Assembly (NCBI GenBank): GCA_019671005.1
Contig: CM033718.1
Coordinates: 22,510,014 to 22,574,013 of the forward strand
Reading direction: 5' to 3'
DNA: 64,000 bases
Origin: Hibiscus mutabilis
Taxonomy: Eukaryota; Streptophyta; Magnoliopsida; Malvales; Malvaceae
Within the stretch, counting starts at the first letter, position 1, and each line of letters starts with the position of its first letter. The notes under the pieces are model-generated. The model saw nothing but the letters and a program-made list of their open reading frames with translations, searched no databases and had not been told where the DNA came from. Made by a program: the position numbers and the translations under genes. Shown here piece after piece: positions 25,173 through 36,960 of this stretch.

Positions 25173-28100
25173 GGTAACACCCCAAATCCTTGCTTAGAAG
25201 TATTGGAATTAAATTGCATAAATTGATAGCTTAATTGAATTAAGCTAAATTGAATAGTTAAGGGCCTAATTGAAAGAATGAGTGAAATAAGTGACCAAAT
25301 TAGAATGACTACAATGAATTAAAAGAGAAAGATTGAGATTGCATGATAAATATCATGAATCTCTTATTTGCCCTTAACTAATTACAAGATTAGTAACTAA
25401 TCAAGGGACAATTTATACAAAACACAATTCCAATAACAAGGAATTGTTGTTGTCATCTTTTTCATTATTCCCTTGTTTGGCCGAAAATTGGAGAAGAGAA
25501 AATTGAGAGAAAAAGCTAAGGAAAACACCATTGAAGAAAGAATTTAAGCTTGCATGTGTAGTAATTTTTCAAGGAAATTAAGCAAGAAGCAAAGTAAGTA
25601 TAGTTCTTGTGTTTAATTGAATAGGCAACTATGATTGTGAAATTGGATTGTTTTTGATGATGTTAGATGAATTAGACATTGAATATGTTGTTAGGTGATT
25701 ATATGGTTGTTGAATCATGCTAAATTGAAGAATGAAACTAGGTACAAGGCTGGAAATTATGTGTTCATGCTAGTGAAATAAACCTAGGTTGCTGGAAATT
25801 TGTATTGTGTTGTTGAGATGAAAATTGAATGATTAGAACATGAAATTGAGCTATGGAAATAATGAATTGATGATGATAATAATAGGTGATGTATAGAAGG
25901 TGTTAAACAAATTGAATTAGATGCAAACAATGCTGGAAATTGAAGATAAAAGCATGAACATAGTTAAGTAACATAGAAACTGTTTCGTGGCATTGAAATT
26001 GAGTAAACATGCAAGATTAGGCTTTGTAATCAACTTGCCCTATTTTGACAGCCTTGTTTAATGAACTAACATGGACCTAAAATGTTTAGAATGTCATGTG
26101 AAATGAATTGAAGGCATTAAAATGTGAACAGATGCAATCTGCCCAGAATTACTCTGTTCTGGGCAGTCACTTTGAAAATTCACCAAAAATTGTATAGTTT
26201 GAATTCAGGGCTGAAATTTTAATGAAATTATCCTTAGAATGTCTATTTTCATTAGGTGAAAACAGAACTGAAAACTGGGTCATATACTGAAAACTGTAAA
26301 TAGGTATTGCTGGACAGTGCAAATTGTCCAGACAGTGTAAATGCCCTGTCTTTGAACAATAAACTGTATTAATTGGCTAAGAAATAAAATTCAAGTATAT
26401 TATTTTCTTATAGGAAATTTTTTAAGCTTTCCAAAGGTGAATAGCAATCGAAATTTCTACGTACGGATTAAAAGATATGGCCATTTTAAAGGACAGTGTG
26501 CAAACTGCCAGGCAGCAGTGTCCTAGGCAGTTTGGGACTGTTTTTGCACCAAGTAAGAAACTGTTTCCAAAACAGTTTTGGGACAATGCAACCTGTTCAA
26601 TTATGCTTTAAAATAAGGTAATAACAATATGGAATTGAATTGGTATGAAATGCTTAAAAAGAAGCATAAAAACAGTAGCTAAATGTTAGGTAAAATGTAG
26701 TAACATTGCTACTTTGATTGTGTGACTTTATGTGCTTGTTTTGATGATATGTGCATATGTTATGCTTGCTAGATCAAGGGCAGCAGATTGGGGAAGAAGA
26801 GGATAGGAGTGGACATCCCAAAACTAGAGGCAAAGGGATTTGGATCCAAGATAGTTGAATTGCTAGGAGTATTGTGAGTGTAACTATCCTTAGGGTTGGG
26901 ACTAGGTCCTAACCAACTTTGGTATTGTTTAAATCAATGTTATTGCCATGTAATATGACATAAAGTATATTTGGCTAATTAAGGGAAGAATGAAATGTAT
27001 GATAACATGATTGATGCCATGATCTTTGTGTTTACTTGGGTGTTAAGCAATGTAATCAAAATGCTTGTCATGTGCATTGCTTATGCCTAAGGTATGAAAT
27101 GGCATGCTTGCTTGGAGAATAAGGTACGCACAATGCATACATATGCTTGTGTTTGTGAATGTATACATGGCTGATTGAATCGAATGCTATGAATAGTTAT
27201 GTATTGGGAGTTAAGACTTCATAACCTAAGGGCATGGCCTTTGAATGACATATTGTTATATTGAATCATAAAATTTATAAAGCTTAAATGAAATGAATAA
27301 TCAACAACCTTGGTAGCTAGTTTGATAGATAGGAGGGCATGCCTTAGAATCTTGAGCTCATATTGGCACTACGGTGCATATTGGCACTGCGGTGCATATT
27401 GATAAGATTTGATTATCTAGTAAGCTACTTGCCAAGGAATGTTGAAAGATAACTTAATGAACATTGCTTGTATTATAAGAAATATGAATGAACTTTCTTG
27501 CTTTGAAAGATGAGACATGAATGGTTTCTAAACTTGTTTCTTGCCATGGAAGAAATGTGTGTTGATGGCTTTATGTATAAAAGCCTACTTGATGAATTAA
27601 GTGATGGATTGCTTGTCTTCTAAGCATGTTAATCGAATGGCTTATGAGTACCATGGTGAATGTGTTATGTTGAGTGTATGATATGTAAAGATTGCCTAAG
27701 ATACCTATGCAATTCGAATAAGCATGTAATTTGTATAGGTGATATTGATTCTTGAAATACATGAAAATTTGGATATGGATGCTTAGAAATGGACTAGATT
27801 TAGTGTTACCTCACTAAGTACATATCTTGTACTTACCACGCTGCTCTTCATTCTTCCCATAACAGATTAAAGAATACTTCAAGAGGATATCTTGGGTTTG
27901 AAGAAACACTTGAGGCAAGCTTGAAAGTATGAATTCATACTCTTTGTATACTCCTAGTTTGGTGGCACTAGATTTTGTATTAAGTAACCTTGATCATGCA
28001 TTCGATTATGTGTATAAGACTAGTATGTGTATTGTTTTGATGGGCCTAACATGTAAACTATTTTGGATGACTTAAAACTATGTTTGAACCATGATATTAT

Positions 28101-28920
28101 GTATATATATGAAGTAGTAATGCTACGCATATAGTGATTTGAAATTCAATGTTTGATGAAATTATGTATGATTCGAATGTAGATTCAATGTGTAATGAAA
28201 TCTTGCTTAATTTGAATGCTAAACCTATGTTGTATGTTCATGCATTTGATCCTATGTATGTTAGTATAATTCAGCAATGACAAGATTAAGGCTAAGGTAT
28301 GTCAAGCATGCATTATCAATGTACTAATCAAGTATGCCATGTTATGTGATAACTTGATTGTAAAGAAACAAAATGCAATATGATTAGGATCCCAAGTTGT
28401 TTCGAATGGAAGCATGAATGTGTAATAAGACATAAGTTAGATGCTTTGTGTTAATCATGTTAATTGGTTGTTTAGGTAGTAACTTAAGGTGCAAGTAAGC
28501 TAGTTCAAGCATGTTTAGTGAATCCCCTAGAGTTGTTTGAATAGGGTATATAGAATTGAAATAAGAATGAAAAATGAGATCATGTTTCATAGTAACTTAA
28601 TGTAATGTATAACGCATTTGAATTGTTGTTTGAATGAATGTATGCAATTTGAATGGAATGTTAATATGACAATAGTAACTTAGGTCATAAGCATGAAATG
28701 AAATAAAATGGTACCTAAAATTGTATGCTATGTATGTTAATGGTTGCTAAAGTGAATTGATGTATTGTTTGTATGTTTGAAAGGTTTAGATTGGGTTACT
28801 TGCGCAACAAGGCAAGTATCCCGAGGTTACTTGTTCGACAAGTAACCTATCAATCGCTTTATTTTGTTAAGGTAACGCTCCAGAACTAGATTACGGCTAA
28901 CTCGGGGATGGGGTGTTACA
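25173..28920 (+). repeat. Solo LTR or LTR-like element, 3.75 kb, with 5 bp TSD
   Basis: The ends are GGTAACACCCC and GGGGTGTTACA, matching the TGTAACACC...GGTGTTACA termini of plant LTRs with one base changed at the left end. CATAT flanks both sides (25168-25172 and 28921-28925). No PBS, PPT, gag or pol is visible. The left part (GAGAAGAGAAAATTGAGAGAAAAAGC near 25490-25520) resembles the transcribed region of the solo LTR at 49555-51618 on its minus strand. A solo LTR of a long-LTR (Del/Tekay-like) gypsy is the best guess; the lineage is inference. Confidence 0.65.
28796..28847 (+). other. Two adjacent stem-loops near the LTR 3' end
   Basis: GGGTTACTTGC pairs with GCAAGTATCCC (10 of 11) across a short loop. 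Directly after it, GGTTACTTGT (28825-28834) pairs perfectly with ACAAGTAACC (28838-28847) across TCG. Confidence 0.75.
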
Positions 28921-29086
28921 CATATTAACTCCTTACATTTTTTCCCTAAGTGATAATCTTCACATAACCGAATGTTAATCTGAGCCATCCGTTTCAGTTA
29001 TCCAACGATCCAAAAAACGTGTAAAACTTAAAGAGTTTTATACTGTGTAACTGGATCCTATCCTATATATATATATATATATATAT

Positions 29087-29309
29087 GGGATGAGATACAC
29101 TTACATGGTGTAAAACTCATTTAGTTTTACACTAATTCATGACCATTGGATGAGTGAAATTGATGAATGAGATTAACAGTAAAATATGTGAAGATTATCA
29201 CTTGGAAAAAAGATAAGGAAATAATCTTAGCCATTTATTATCATCATCCAACGGTCTAAAAAAGTGTAAAACTAAATGAGTTTTACACCATGTAAGTGGA
29301 TCCTAACCC
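29087..29309. mobile_element. Complete MITE copy, 223 bp
   Basis: Long terminal inverted repeats: GGGATGAGATACACTTACAT on the left and ATGTAAGTGGATCCTAACCC on the right, with GTGTAAAACTCATTTAG inverted inside. It is flanked by TATATATA on both sides, so the exact TSD cannot be read. The superfamily is unresolved. Confidence 0.8.
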
Positions 29310-29317
29310 ATATATAT

Positions 29318-29416
29318 ATGGAAAAATAAAATAAAGAAATAATCTTAGTCATTTATTACCATCATCTAACGGTCTAAAAAAGTGTAAAAGTAATTGAGTT
29401 TGACACAGTGTAAATG
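29318..29416. mobile_element. MITE fragment, right half
   Basis: Repeats the right half of 29087-29309 (AATAATCTTAG, CGGTCTAAAAAAGTGTAAAA, GTGTAAATGGATC) and is followed by a (CT)n tract at 29420-29443. Confidence 0.7.
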
Positions 29417-29439
29417 GATCATCTCTCTCTTTCTCTCTC

Positions 29440-30107
29440 TCTATATATAGTGCTCTCAAAACTTTTAAACTTATTATGTAGATGTTTTTTTCATACACTC
29501 CCAATAATAATACTTTTAACTTATTGGAATGTGGGCCTTAGCAGGGTGTGGGCCCGAGGCCAGCGCCCTTATTGCCCTGGCTCAGAGACGATTTTGTTAA
29601 AATGCTCTAAGAAGTGATTTTAATATATGTCATGAATGTGTACCGTGATGTAATATGTGTTCTTTTTGAACAATGACATTTGGATTTTTATTAAACACCA
29701 TGAAAGATATTACAAATACAATACATCAAAAAGAGAGAAAAAAGGACTAGACCACTAAAAATCTCATACAAATGTACAAAGAAAATCAAACACTTCCATA
29801 GAGATTAGTATACCATCAAAACCCAGAAACATTCATGAATATCTTTGTCTCTAGCCAAACGAGACGTTTTACGAGATGACAAAGGAGTGGTGAGCAAACC
29901 AAACTATCAGGCAAATTGCTCCGCTACACAGTTCTGAGTACATCGACTAACAAACCATCAACGAGTGGTGATTTTCTATGACCACCGACATAATCAAATT
30001 AGAAAATTAGTGCCGTGAGGATCTCTATACAAGCACCAAACGACCGCTAAAGTATGCTGAAATCGTGTCAAACGACGTATGAAATGAAATACATGCCACA
30101 AACATTA
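29440..30107. other. Intergenic DNA, possible LINE 3' remnant on the minus strand
   Basis: On the minus strand, 29640-29720 reads like the 3' tail of a plant LINE (TTTAATAAAAATCC before a T-rich GTTCAAAAAGAAC end). No domain could be confirmed upstream of it. Confidence 0.3.
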
Positions 30108-30985
30108 CACTAGAGTTGGTATATAACGACGCTTTTCGTGGCATTTTTACTACAAACGCAACAAATATTTGACATATGAGGCGTTTTAATGATAAATGCC
30201 ACAAAATGGTAGTTTCGCGGCATTTTAAAGTGAACGCCACCGTAAAAAAACAATTAGCGGCATTTTAGAAAATGCCGCAATAAATATTGTTTTAGCGGCG
30301 TTTGTTGTTAAAAACGCCGCAATAGGTATCCTATTAGCGGCGATTTTCTAGAAACGCCATAATAAATATCGTTTTAGCGGTGTTTGGTGTAAAAAAACGT
30401 CAGGTATCCTGTAATTAGTGGCGATTTGTTGGAACGCCGCAATAAATATTGTTAGCGGCGTTTGATATAAAAAATCGCCGCAATAGGTAAAATTTAAAAC
30501 TCACCGTTTTGACTCTATCTCTCAATCTCAGACTTTTAATTTTCATATCCCCAAATATCGTGCAAAAAAAATCCCTAACTTCTCCCTGCCTCTCCTCTCA
30601 ACGTGCTACTCATCACCGTCGTTCTTGGCCGTTCGCCTCGCCGCACCAGCAAGTAAGCCAACACCGGAAGTTAACAAAGCTTGGAGTCTTTTAATTATTG
30701 AAGTTGAATCCGAAACCCAAAACACAAATGGTAAAGTTCTAAATCTGATAGTGTTTCATTTTAATTTTCGTATTCATTTCCCATTTTTTAATGTTTTTGT
30801 TTGAACTGTCTTCACGCTTATATACGTATAGCTTTTGATTGTTGAATGAAATTATTTCACATCCGCTGCTGAGAAAGAATATCCGCTGCTGAGAAAGCAT
30901 ATGACAAACTCATGTTTTTCTTTCTTTCTCTTTTACGATACGAGTGAACTAGAAGATATTGTGGTTGTTGGATTTTGGCCCTTCT

Positions 30986-31030
30986 CTAGAGTTTCTTCAT
31001 GTGAAGCCTGGAAAAGGGGCTGCATTTGTA
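30986..31030 (+). pseudogene. Captured fragment of plastid-type elongation factor P
   Basis: The frame reads LEFLHVKPGKGAAFV. This is the near-invariant N-terminal block of bacterial and plastid EF-P, containing the loop whose lysine or arginine is modified in bacteria. EF-P relieves ribosome stalling. Only 15 codons remain; both sides continue into unrelated sequence. The fragment is inside the CACTA element, so it is a transduplicate and not a gene. Confidence 0.7.
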
Positions 31031-31043
31031 GTCTGCTCACAAT

Positions 31044-31160
31044 AGATTTGAGGACGAAGAGCCAGAATATGAAGAATCAGAAGAAGAAGAAGAGGAAGAA
31101 CGCTATGAAGAGGCAGATGCTAACATTAACTGAGCCTCAGAAGAGGAAGAGGAAGCTGAG
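31044..31160 (+). pseudogene. Captured exon-like fragment coding a Glu-rich acidic stretch
   Basis: The frame reads FEDEEPEYEESEEEEEEERY and continues EEADANIN before a TGA, then more acidic codons to GGTAATA, which looks like a splice donor. It follows a TTTGTA/CACAATAG junction after the EF-P piece. The parent gene is not recognised. Codon composition (GAA/GAG rich) differs sharply from the AT-rich surroundings. Confidence 0.5.
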
Positions 31161-31425
31161 GTAATAATTTATTATCCTTTTCAATTCAACAAGTTTTCCA
31201 TGCTTTTATATTTGAGCAAAAAATTCAATGAAAAATATTTCAGATGCTGCTCTTCATGCCTGCACATGCAACACAAGTGATTTCTGTATGCCTTTGATAT
31301 CTGTATTTCATCATTCCTTCAATAAATGTTACTGATCAAACAGGTTCTCTAAATAAATGGCCGAATGCCAATAAAGTTCACATAGCGTATACTTGAGTGA
31401 ACAGGTTCAGACGCTATCTATCTAA

Positions 31426-31644
31426 ATGATTGCATTATGCTTCTTCTTGAGTGATATATATTCCGTAAAAAATGAGGCTTTTCTTCAGGCTTTCGGATAT
31501 GATGCTATTACAGAAGTCTTTAGAGTTTTTAGGAAGCATGTGTGCTTGCATGAAAAGGCTTATTTGTATAGATACAAAAAATTGATGTCTCTGTTGCCCT
31601 TTAAGCATTCCAATTACCGTCTTGACTCTTTAGTGGAAGATTGA
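31426..31644 (+). other. Unidentified 72-codon ORF inside the CACTA element
   Basis: Contains AFLQAFGYDAITEVFRVFRK and LHEKAYLYRYKKLMSLLP before a TGA. I do not recognise it. It lies between the acidic fragment and the Dr1 fragment, so it could be a further captured exon, or an intron or UTR piece of one. Confidence 0.3.
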
Positions 31645-31890
31645 AGTTTCTTTAAACATGTTCATTTAACATGGCTGCAAGTTTGGACTTTGCTGAGGCA
31701 TCTTAAACTGCAATGTATGGGTATCTGAGTTTGTTGGATGATGTTTGAATGTCTGGTTGTATTGAAAATAGTGAAGATTGAAATATCAACTTTTTAAATT
31801 TGCATATATGTTTGTGTAGTATGAGTTTGGGGAAATGGATTTTGTCAGGTATTTGTTACTAAAACTTTATGCATGCACGTAATTTGTCAG

Positions 31891-31959
31891 GTTCTTGGGT
31901 TTGGAGAGTACATTGAGGAGGTATATGCTGCATATGAGCAACACAAAATCGAGACCTTT
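31891..31959 (+). pseudogene. Captured exon of a Dr1/NC2-beta (NF-YB-like) gene
   Basis: Directly after a splice-acceptor-like TTTGTCAG, the frame reads VLGFGEYIEEVYAAYEQHK, then IETF and TGA. This matches the segment after the histone fold in plant Dr1 (negative cofactor 2 beta), which represses TBP-dependent transcription. The preserved acceptor suggests that genomic DNA, intron included, was captured rather than an mRNA. It is truncated and has a stop. Confidence 0.7.
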
Positions 31960-32692
31960 TGACTTATATCCGATACAAAATTTGTGCTTGCAGCAACTAT
32001 GACGTCTTTTTAACCAGAGATTGCCTAGCTTACTCCAAAGTGAATCCTTCTGTAAACCAGAACGACACACATTTCAATTTCTTAGTGGGAAGCACATCCC
32101 TCCTAGCCATGTAAATAGATTAAAGTAAGGAACCATGATGTACTCCCTTCACATTTCAATTTCTTTTCTTTGGATGTCCAAATAACTTAATTTGGTGCAA
32201 CATTTGTAAATAGATTATCATATAATAAATAATAGTATTATTTTATTTGAGTTTTTTCTGGATGCATGGTGTTATTTTCGGCGTTTGTAAATACAAACGC
32301 CACTAAAGATAGTTATTTGCGGCGTTTGTGAAAACAAACGCCACTATAGAACAGTTTTTCTCGGCGTTTGTATAAAGAATAGTTATTTGCGGCGTTAGTT
32401 TTTACAAACGCCACTATAGAGCAGTTTTTCACGGTGTTTGTATTTTACAAATGGCACTATAGAACAGTTATTAGCGCCGTTTGTGAAAACAAACGCCACT
32501 ATAGAATAGTTTTTTGCGGCGTTTGTAAACGCTGCTAAAGGTCTTGACCTTTTTTCGGCATTTTTTGCCTAAAAATGCCACTAACTGTTACGGTGCTGTT
32601 TTAGCCGGTGCTTCTTGCGGCGCTTCTCCTAAGGCCGTGATTGTTTTTAGCGGCGCAAAAAAACGCCGCTAAAAACATGTTCTGCTGTAGTG

Positions 32693-33683
32693 AAAGACAG
32701 AAAAAATGCGTGTCACAAGAGCAAAGGTTTTTATTAAAAATTAAAAAGATCCAAAATAAATAAATTTTGAGAAAACAAGTGAAGTAATGACACTGGCAGT
32801 TGTCAGCCAACACAAAGGCAGAAAAATCCTTGCAGTGTAGGAGGCATGAGACAAAAAGTTTTAGGTTAAGAAATTTTTTTGAGTATGAACTTGAATTATG
32901 CTAAGCGTTACACCTTGTGATTTGTTTCTTATGTTATAACTTGTGTAGTATGCTTTATTTTGTTAATTATTTTATGTTAATTGGTTAAAATAACTACCTT
33001 ACCGTGTCTCTCAAAGCTTATTTCGTGTCTTCAATGTATTTGCAAGAGAGAATTTTTTTTTATCGACAGTACTATCTGAAGTCACAAGTCTCCCTGACCA
33101 CGTTTGCTATAAATTCTTTTGTTTCAGAACTCCTAAAGTTGGTGTCATATTTGTTTGTATGGTAATATAGAAGTATAGAATGTATTTTTGGTAATTGTTT
33201 ATGATTTAAGGAATTCACTTGGCATATTTTGAGATTAGAGTTTTAAAATCCGTAATTCAATTGCGAAACTCAAAGCTCTGCTCTAAAATTGAAAATTTTG
33301 GTAGTCATATAGGGTTTCAAAACTCTAGACTAGATTTCGATACCCACTAGTAGAAATAAGAGAAATTGATTGGTTAAGCCTTCTAAATGTCATGAGATAT
33401 AATTTACTCCATATATTGATATTTATGGTAATTTAGTCCCGAAATTTTAAATTAATGCATGTTTTGAATGATTAAATGCTTGGTTTGATTCTGCTTTCGC
33501 GAGAACTTCTTACCCGTTTTATGACTAAGCCAATTTTAATGTGTTACAGTTATATGATATCAAAGTTAGAGTTTAGTCAATTTTAGGACTAAATCGAGCT
33601 TGTAAAAGTTTAAAAGTGTTGGCACATATCACGTAAAAGTTCAAATTTTGTAATTACTTATTATATATAAATAATACATGTTA
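32693..33683. other. Intergenic DNA, nothing assigned
   Basis: AT-rich, no ORF or element terminus recognised. Confidence 0.5.
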
Positions 33684-33922
33684 TGTTGTGAATAAAATAA
33701 AGAAGAACAAGAGAGATGAACAAAAACAAAGATGGGAGACAAAGAGAGAGACTTATACTATATTCTCAATGTAGGGTTGTGTACAATGCTTTCTCCAAAC
33801 ACTATATTTATAGGCATAAGATGGAAACCCTAATTCCAATGGGTATTAAACCATAATAATGAACTACATTAAAGTCTCATTTAATATATGGATATCCACC
33901 ATCAATAAAGATATTCATAATA
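33684..33922 (-). repeat. 3' LTR of the minus-strand copia
   Basis: Starts TGTTGTGAATAAAATAAAG. It is paired with 41093-41330 and followed by the polypurine tract. Confidence 0.85.
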
Positions 33923-34479
33923 CTCCCCATTGGATATCCATGAAGATAATGTGTCTCGTTAAAACCTTATTAAGATAAAAACACCGTGGATATCCATGAA
34001 GATATTCATGAGGTTTAGCTTGCACCTTATCTTGTGAAGGCAATTCACATATCTTCTAGATATGTTTAGCCAAAGACATATTTCGACTTTACCTTGTGCA
34101 TAGCAATTATTTACATGATTTGGAGAGGCATCGAGTTTCGAAAGATCTAAAGATAATGGTCCCATAGCACTTAGATAGTACAACTAGGCCAACTAAGAAG
34201 TGATGCATAACAATTATTTTTCTACTTTGTCTCGTGCTCAATGGATGTGCGTTATGCATGTAAAGTCTCTTTAAATATTTTCTCTACATGTCGACTGACG
34301 CACAAGGATTTTATTGTCAGGGAGATCTCTTCATGAGTCCCAATGATTTTCAAATATCAACATACACAACAACAATAACAAATCTGGAGTTAAACCTCTT
34401 AATAAAAATGTTGGGAAATTGAATCATTCTTATAGCCTTTTGCTAATAAGTATTTGCTGAGGCGATTATACAATATGTG

Positions 34480-34713
34480 CCCAAATTGTTTAATCCATAA
34501 ATAGACAAGTTCAATTTGATTGAACAATGTTTTCTAGAACTTGAATTAACTACTTTTGCAGTATAAATCCTTCTGGAAGTTTCATGTAAATGTTATTATC
34601 AAGAGGCTCATACAAATAGGATGTAACAACATCCATTAGGCGGAAACCTTTCTTTTATTGCCAGACTAAAAAAATCTAAAAGTAGTTGCATCCACCACCG
34701 AATAGTATATTTC
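34480..34713 (-). pseudogene. copia RT, downstream part
   Basis: On the minus strand, from the insertion edge, it reads EYYSVVDATTFRF, then after a frame change MDVVTSYLYEPLDNNIYMKL and PEGF. This is the copia RT region around the first catalytic aspartate (family M-D-V-V-T-A-Y-L-Y-G). It carries at least one stop and one frameshift. Its N-terminal part lies at 38176-38260, beyond the nested element, with roughly 40 codons missing between. Confidence 0.7.
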
Positions 34714-34885
34714 TATTAGGATATTTGTTTTGATATAATAATTGAAAAATAGTTTTGGAAAAAATTGAAAAGATTTCAAAAATGGTTTTAAGTCCAAACA
34801 AATTGAAAATATGTTTGAAATGATTTCATAAGTTTTTAACATGATTTAAAAAGCTTTTAAATGCCCAAAATGTCAATTTTGGAAG

Positions 34886-35100
34886 GCCTGTACCGGTACA
34901 CCTTTGGTTCATACTGATACACATATACAAACAATTTTCCAGAAACCAAACCGCGTATCGATACAGCATTTGCCGTACAGGTACAAGCATGGTAGTTTCG
35001 AAACCCCCTGGGTTTTCAGTTTCCAAAAACCAAATCGTGTACCGATACAACATCTGTCGTATAGGTACAGGCATGGTGGTTTCGAAACCCCCTGAGTTTT
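34886..35100 (+). repeat. 84 bp tandem duplication inside the SIRE-like LTR
   Basis: AAACCAAACCGCGTATCGAT at 34943 recurs as AAACCAAATCGTGTACCGAT at 35027, together with the following CATGGTAGTTTCGAAACCCC block. The same doubling is present in LTR 2 at about 37640-37800, so it predates insertion. Confidence 0.75.
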
Positions 35101-35736
35101 TAGTCTCCAACGGCTATTTCCCAAAACAAGGCCATACCGATACGAGTTCCCGAGTGCCGGTACCGACAACACCAGAATGAAAAATTTTGCTTGGAACTCA
35201 TTCCCAACGGTCACCAACGGTTAGAATCTCATTTGAGAACATAAAAGAAGCCTTCAAGCATAAAAAACAACTAATGATAAAAAAGCCAACATTCCATTGA
35301 TTGTAAAATGTCTTAGTGCTCAAAGTTCCACATTTTTCATAGACAACACTTGTGAGCTTTCATTGTAATATTTGTTCAAGTGTTTTAGGATTGCGTGAGT
35401 GCTTAAATATTGCAAACATATACCTTTGAGAGGCTTTCCTAGTTTGCTTTGTTCTTCTCTTTGTAAAAGAGGGTTTGCTCAAGCTTTGGGATAAAAAGCT
35501 TTGACTGTGTAAGGGTTGCCTTCTTAGCCTAGAAAAAGGAAAGAAATTCAATAGTGAATTTGGAAAATCCTTAGTGGGGAAGCTAAGGTAGTGGATGTAG
35601 AGCTTGGTTAGAAGCTCGAACCACTCTAAATTCTTTTTGTTCATTTTCTTTTCTTTTTTCCACCACCATCACCCAAAATTGGACTTCTCCACCAACTTGG
35701 CAAGTAAATCGGTTGATCAAATTCGAGTTCAACGAT

Positions 35737-35748
35737 TAGTATCAGAGC
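35737..35748 (+). other. Primer-binding site, tRNA-iMet type
   Basis: TAGTATCAGAGC directly follows the end of LTR 1. The consensus is TGGTATCAGAGC. Confidence 0.75.
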
Positions 35749-35869
35749 GAGGCTCAATCATGAAGGATTAACATCCTATTGAGGCTATCTCGGCAAGCTC
35801 GATCGATTCTACACATCAACCGAACATCATGGTGTAATCTATCGATAGGCCACTATTCTTCGACGGGAC

Positions 35870-36960
35870 CAACTACTCCTATTGGAAGAATATAATGATT
35901 TACTTCATGAGAGCCGAAGACTACCGTCTTTGGGATATTTTTCTTGATGGTCCATTCGTGGTACAAAGAAAAAAGGCGGAATAGAGCATGGATGATCGCA
36001 AGAAGATATAACTAAACGCGAAGGCATTGCACATTCTCCTTTGTGCACTTTGCTCGGAAGAGTATTCCAAAGTTTCTTCTTGTGAAGACGCCAAGGAAGT
36101 ATGGGACAAGCTTGAAGTTACATACGAGGGAACAGACGAAGTAAAAGAGACCAAGATTGGTCTTCTCAACCTTGAGTATGAGAACTTCAAGATGAACCCG
36201 GAAGAAAACATCAAGAGCATGTTCGATTGGTTCTCTAAAGAGCTTTGAATGCAAGAAACAAGGTCACACCAAATACGTTTGCCCTTTCTTCAACAAAAAA
36301 GGGATCATCTTCAAAAAGGGCATATGTGGCAACTTAGAGTGATGAAGAAGACTCCACCAATAATGAGGTGGCCCAGTTATGCTTAATGACCCTCCAAGAG
36401 GGGCGAGGTAACTTCTAACTTATTTATTTATAATTTCTATACTTTTGATGAGTTACAAGAAGCCTATGATGAGTTTGTTTTCGAATTCAAGGCTTCATTT
36501 TCTAAAAACAAAAAGTTTCTTTCAAAGTTGAAAATAGAAAATGAGTTGATTTCTAAAACTAATCTCGAACTTGAATCAAGGTTTAAAGAATTTGAACAAA
36601 AGAACCTTGATTTACAAAACTTGCTTCTAAAAGTTCAAGAGGATTATCAAAGAAAATTGATAACCTTAAAAAGAATTTGTTTAACAAAAATGTTAAAAAA
36701 TGTGAAGTTGGAAGTAGCTCCAAATCAAATTTTGTTAAAACAATTTTTTATGAAAGATAATCTAGTACTCCTAGATTTTTGAACGGTAAATGTTTTAGAA
36801 ATATTTTGGTCCCAAAAGGACTAATTTCTTCAAATAAGAAGGATGAAATTGTAAAATGGATTCCTAAATGGATTAAAGTTTGTGCCACCAATGTCATTGG
36901 ATCCAAAACAATTTGGATATAAAAAATTACTTGATTGTCTTTTTATAGGTGTTATGGAGC
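35870..36960 (+). pseudogene. SIRE-type copia gag relic
   Basis: The frame 36027-36248 reads LCSEEYSKVSSCEDAKEVWD, then GLLNLEYENFKM and PEENIKSMFDWF, the UBN2-type gag core of SIRE elements. After a deletion and TGA the sequence resumes with half a zinc knuckle (FECKKQGHTKYVCPFF, the C-X4-H-X4-C half). A coiled-coil segment follows (36528-36782, LELESRFKEFEQKNLDLQNL). The tail KWIPKWIKVCATNVIGSKTI matches the usual gag-pol junction. Stops at about 35983 and 36246 and the missing half-knuckle show decay. Confidence 0.75.

Larger units (their letters stand above)
25086..29063. mobile_element. MITE of the same family, split by an LTR-like insertion
   Basis: Left half 25086-25172 (GAGATAGGATCC, GTGTAAAACTC, GGATCGTTGGATGACTGAAA) and right half 28926-29063 (TTTCAGTTATCCAACGATCC, GTGTAACTGGATCCTATCC) are inverted versions of each other. 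Together they rebuild one MITE once 25173-28925 is removed. It sits between (TA)n microsatellites. Confidence 0.8.
30108..32692. mobile_element. Non-autonomous CACTA (En/Spm) element with captured gene fragments
   Basis: Begins CACTAGAGTTGG and ends CTGCTGTAGTG, i.e. CACTA at both outer ends. Both flanks (30120-30490 and 32270-32680) are packed with sub-terminal GCGGCGTTT/AAACGCCGC motifs in both orientations, the classic CACTA arrangement. No transposase is present. The middle (30500-32150) holds exon-like pieces of unrelated genes. A 3 bp TSD is not evident (TTA versus AAA), so one end may have mutated. Confidence 0.8.

Noticed and set aside
32693..33683. Possible gene between the CACTA and copia elements
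   Set aside because: No ORF, splice pattern or domain beyond chance in AT-rich DNA.
34826..35217. Overlapping ORFs on both strands with RYxxGFWK phrases
   Set aside because: Shadows of the 84 bp duplication in the SIRE-like LTR; similar frames recur in the second LTR.
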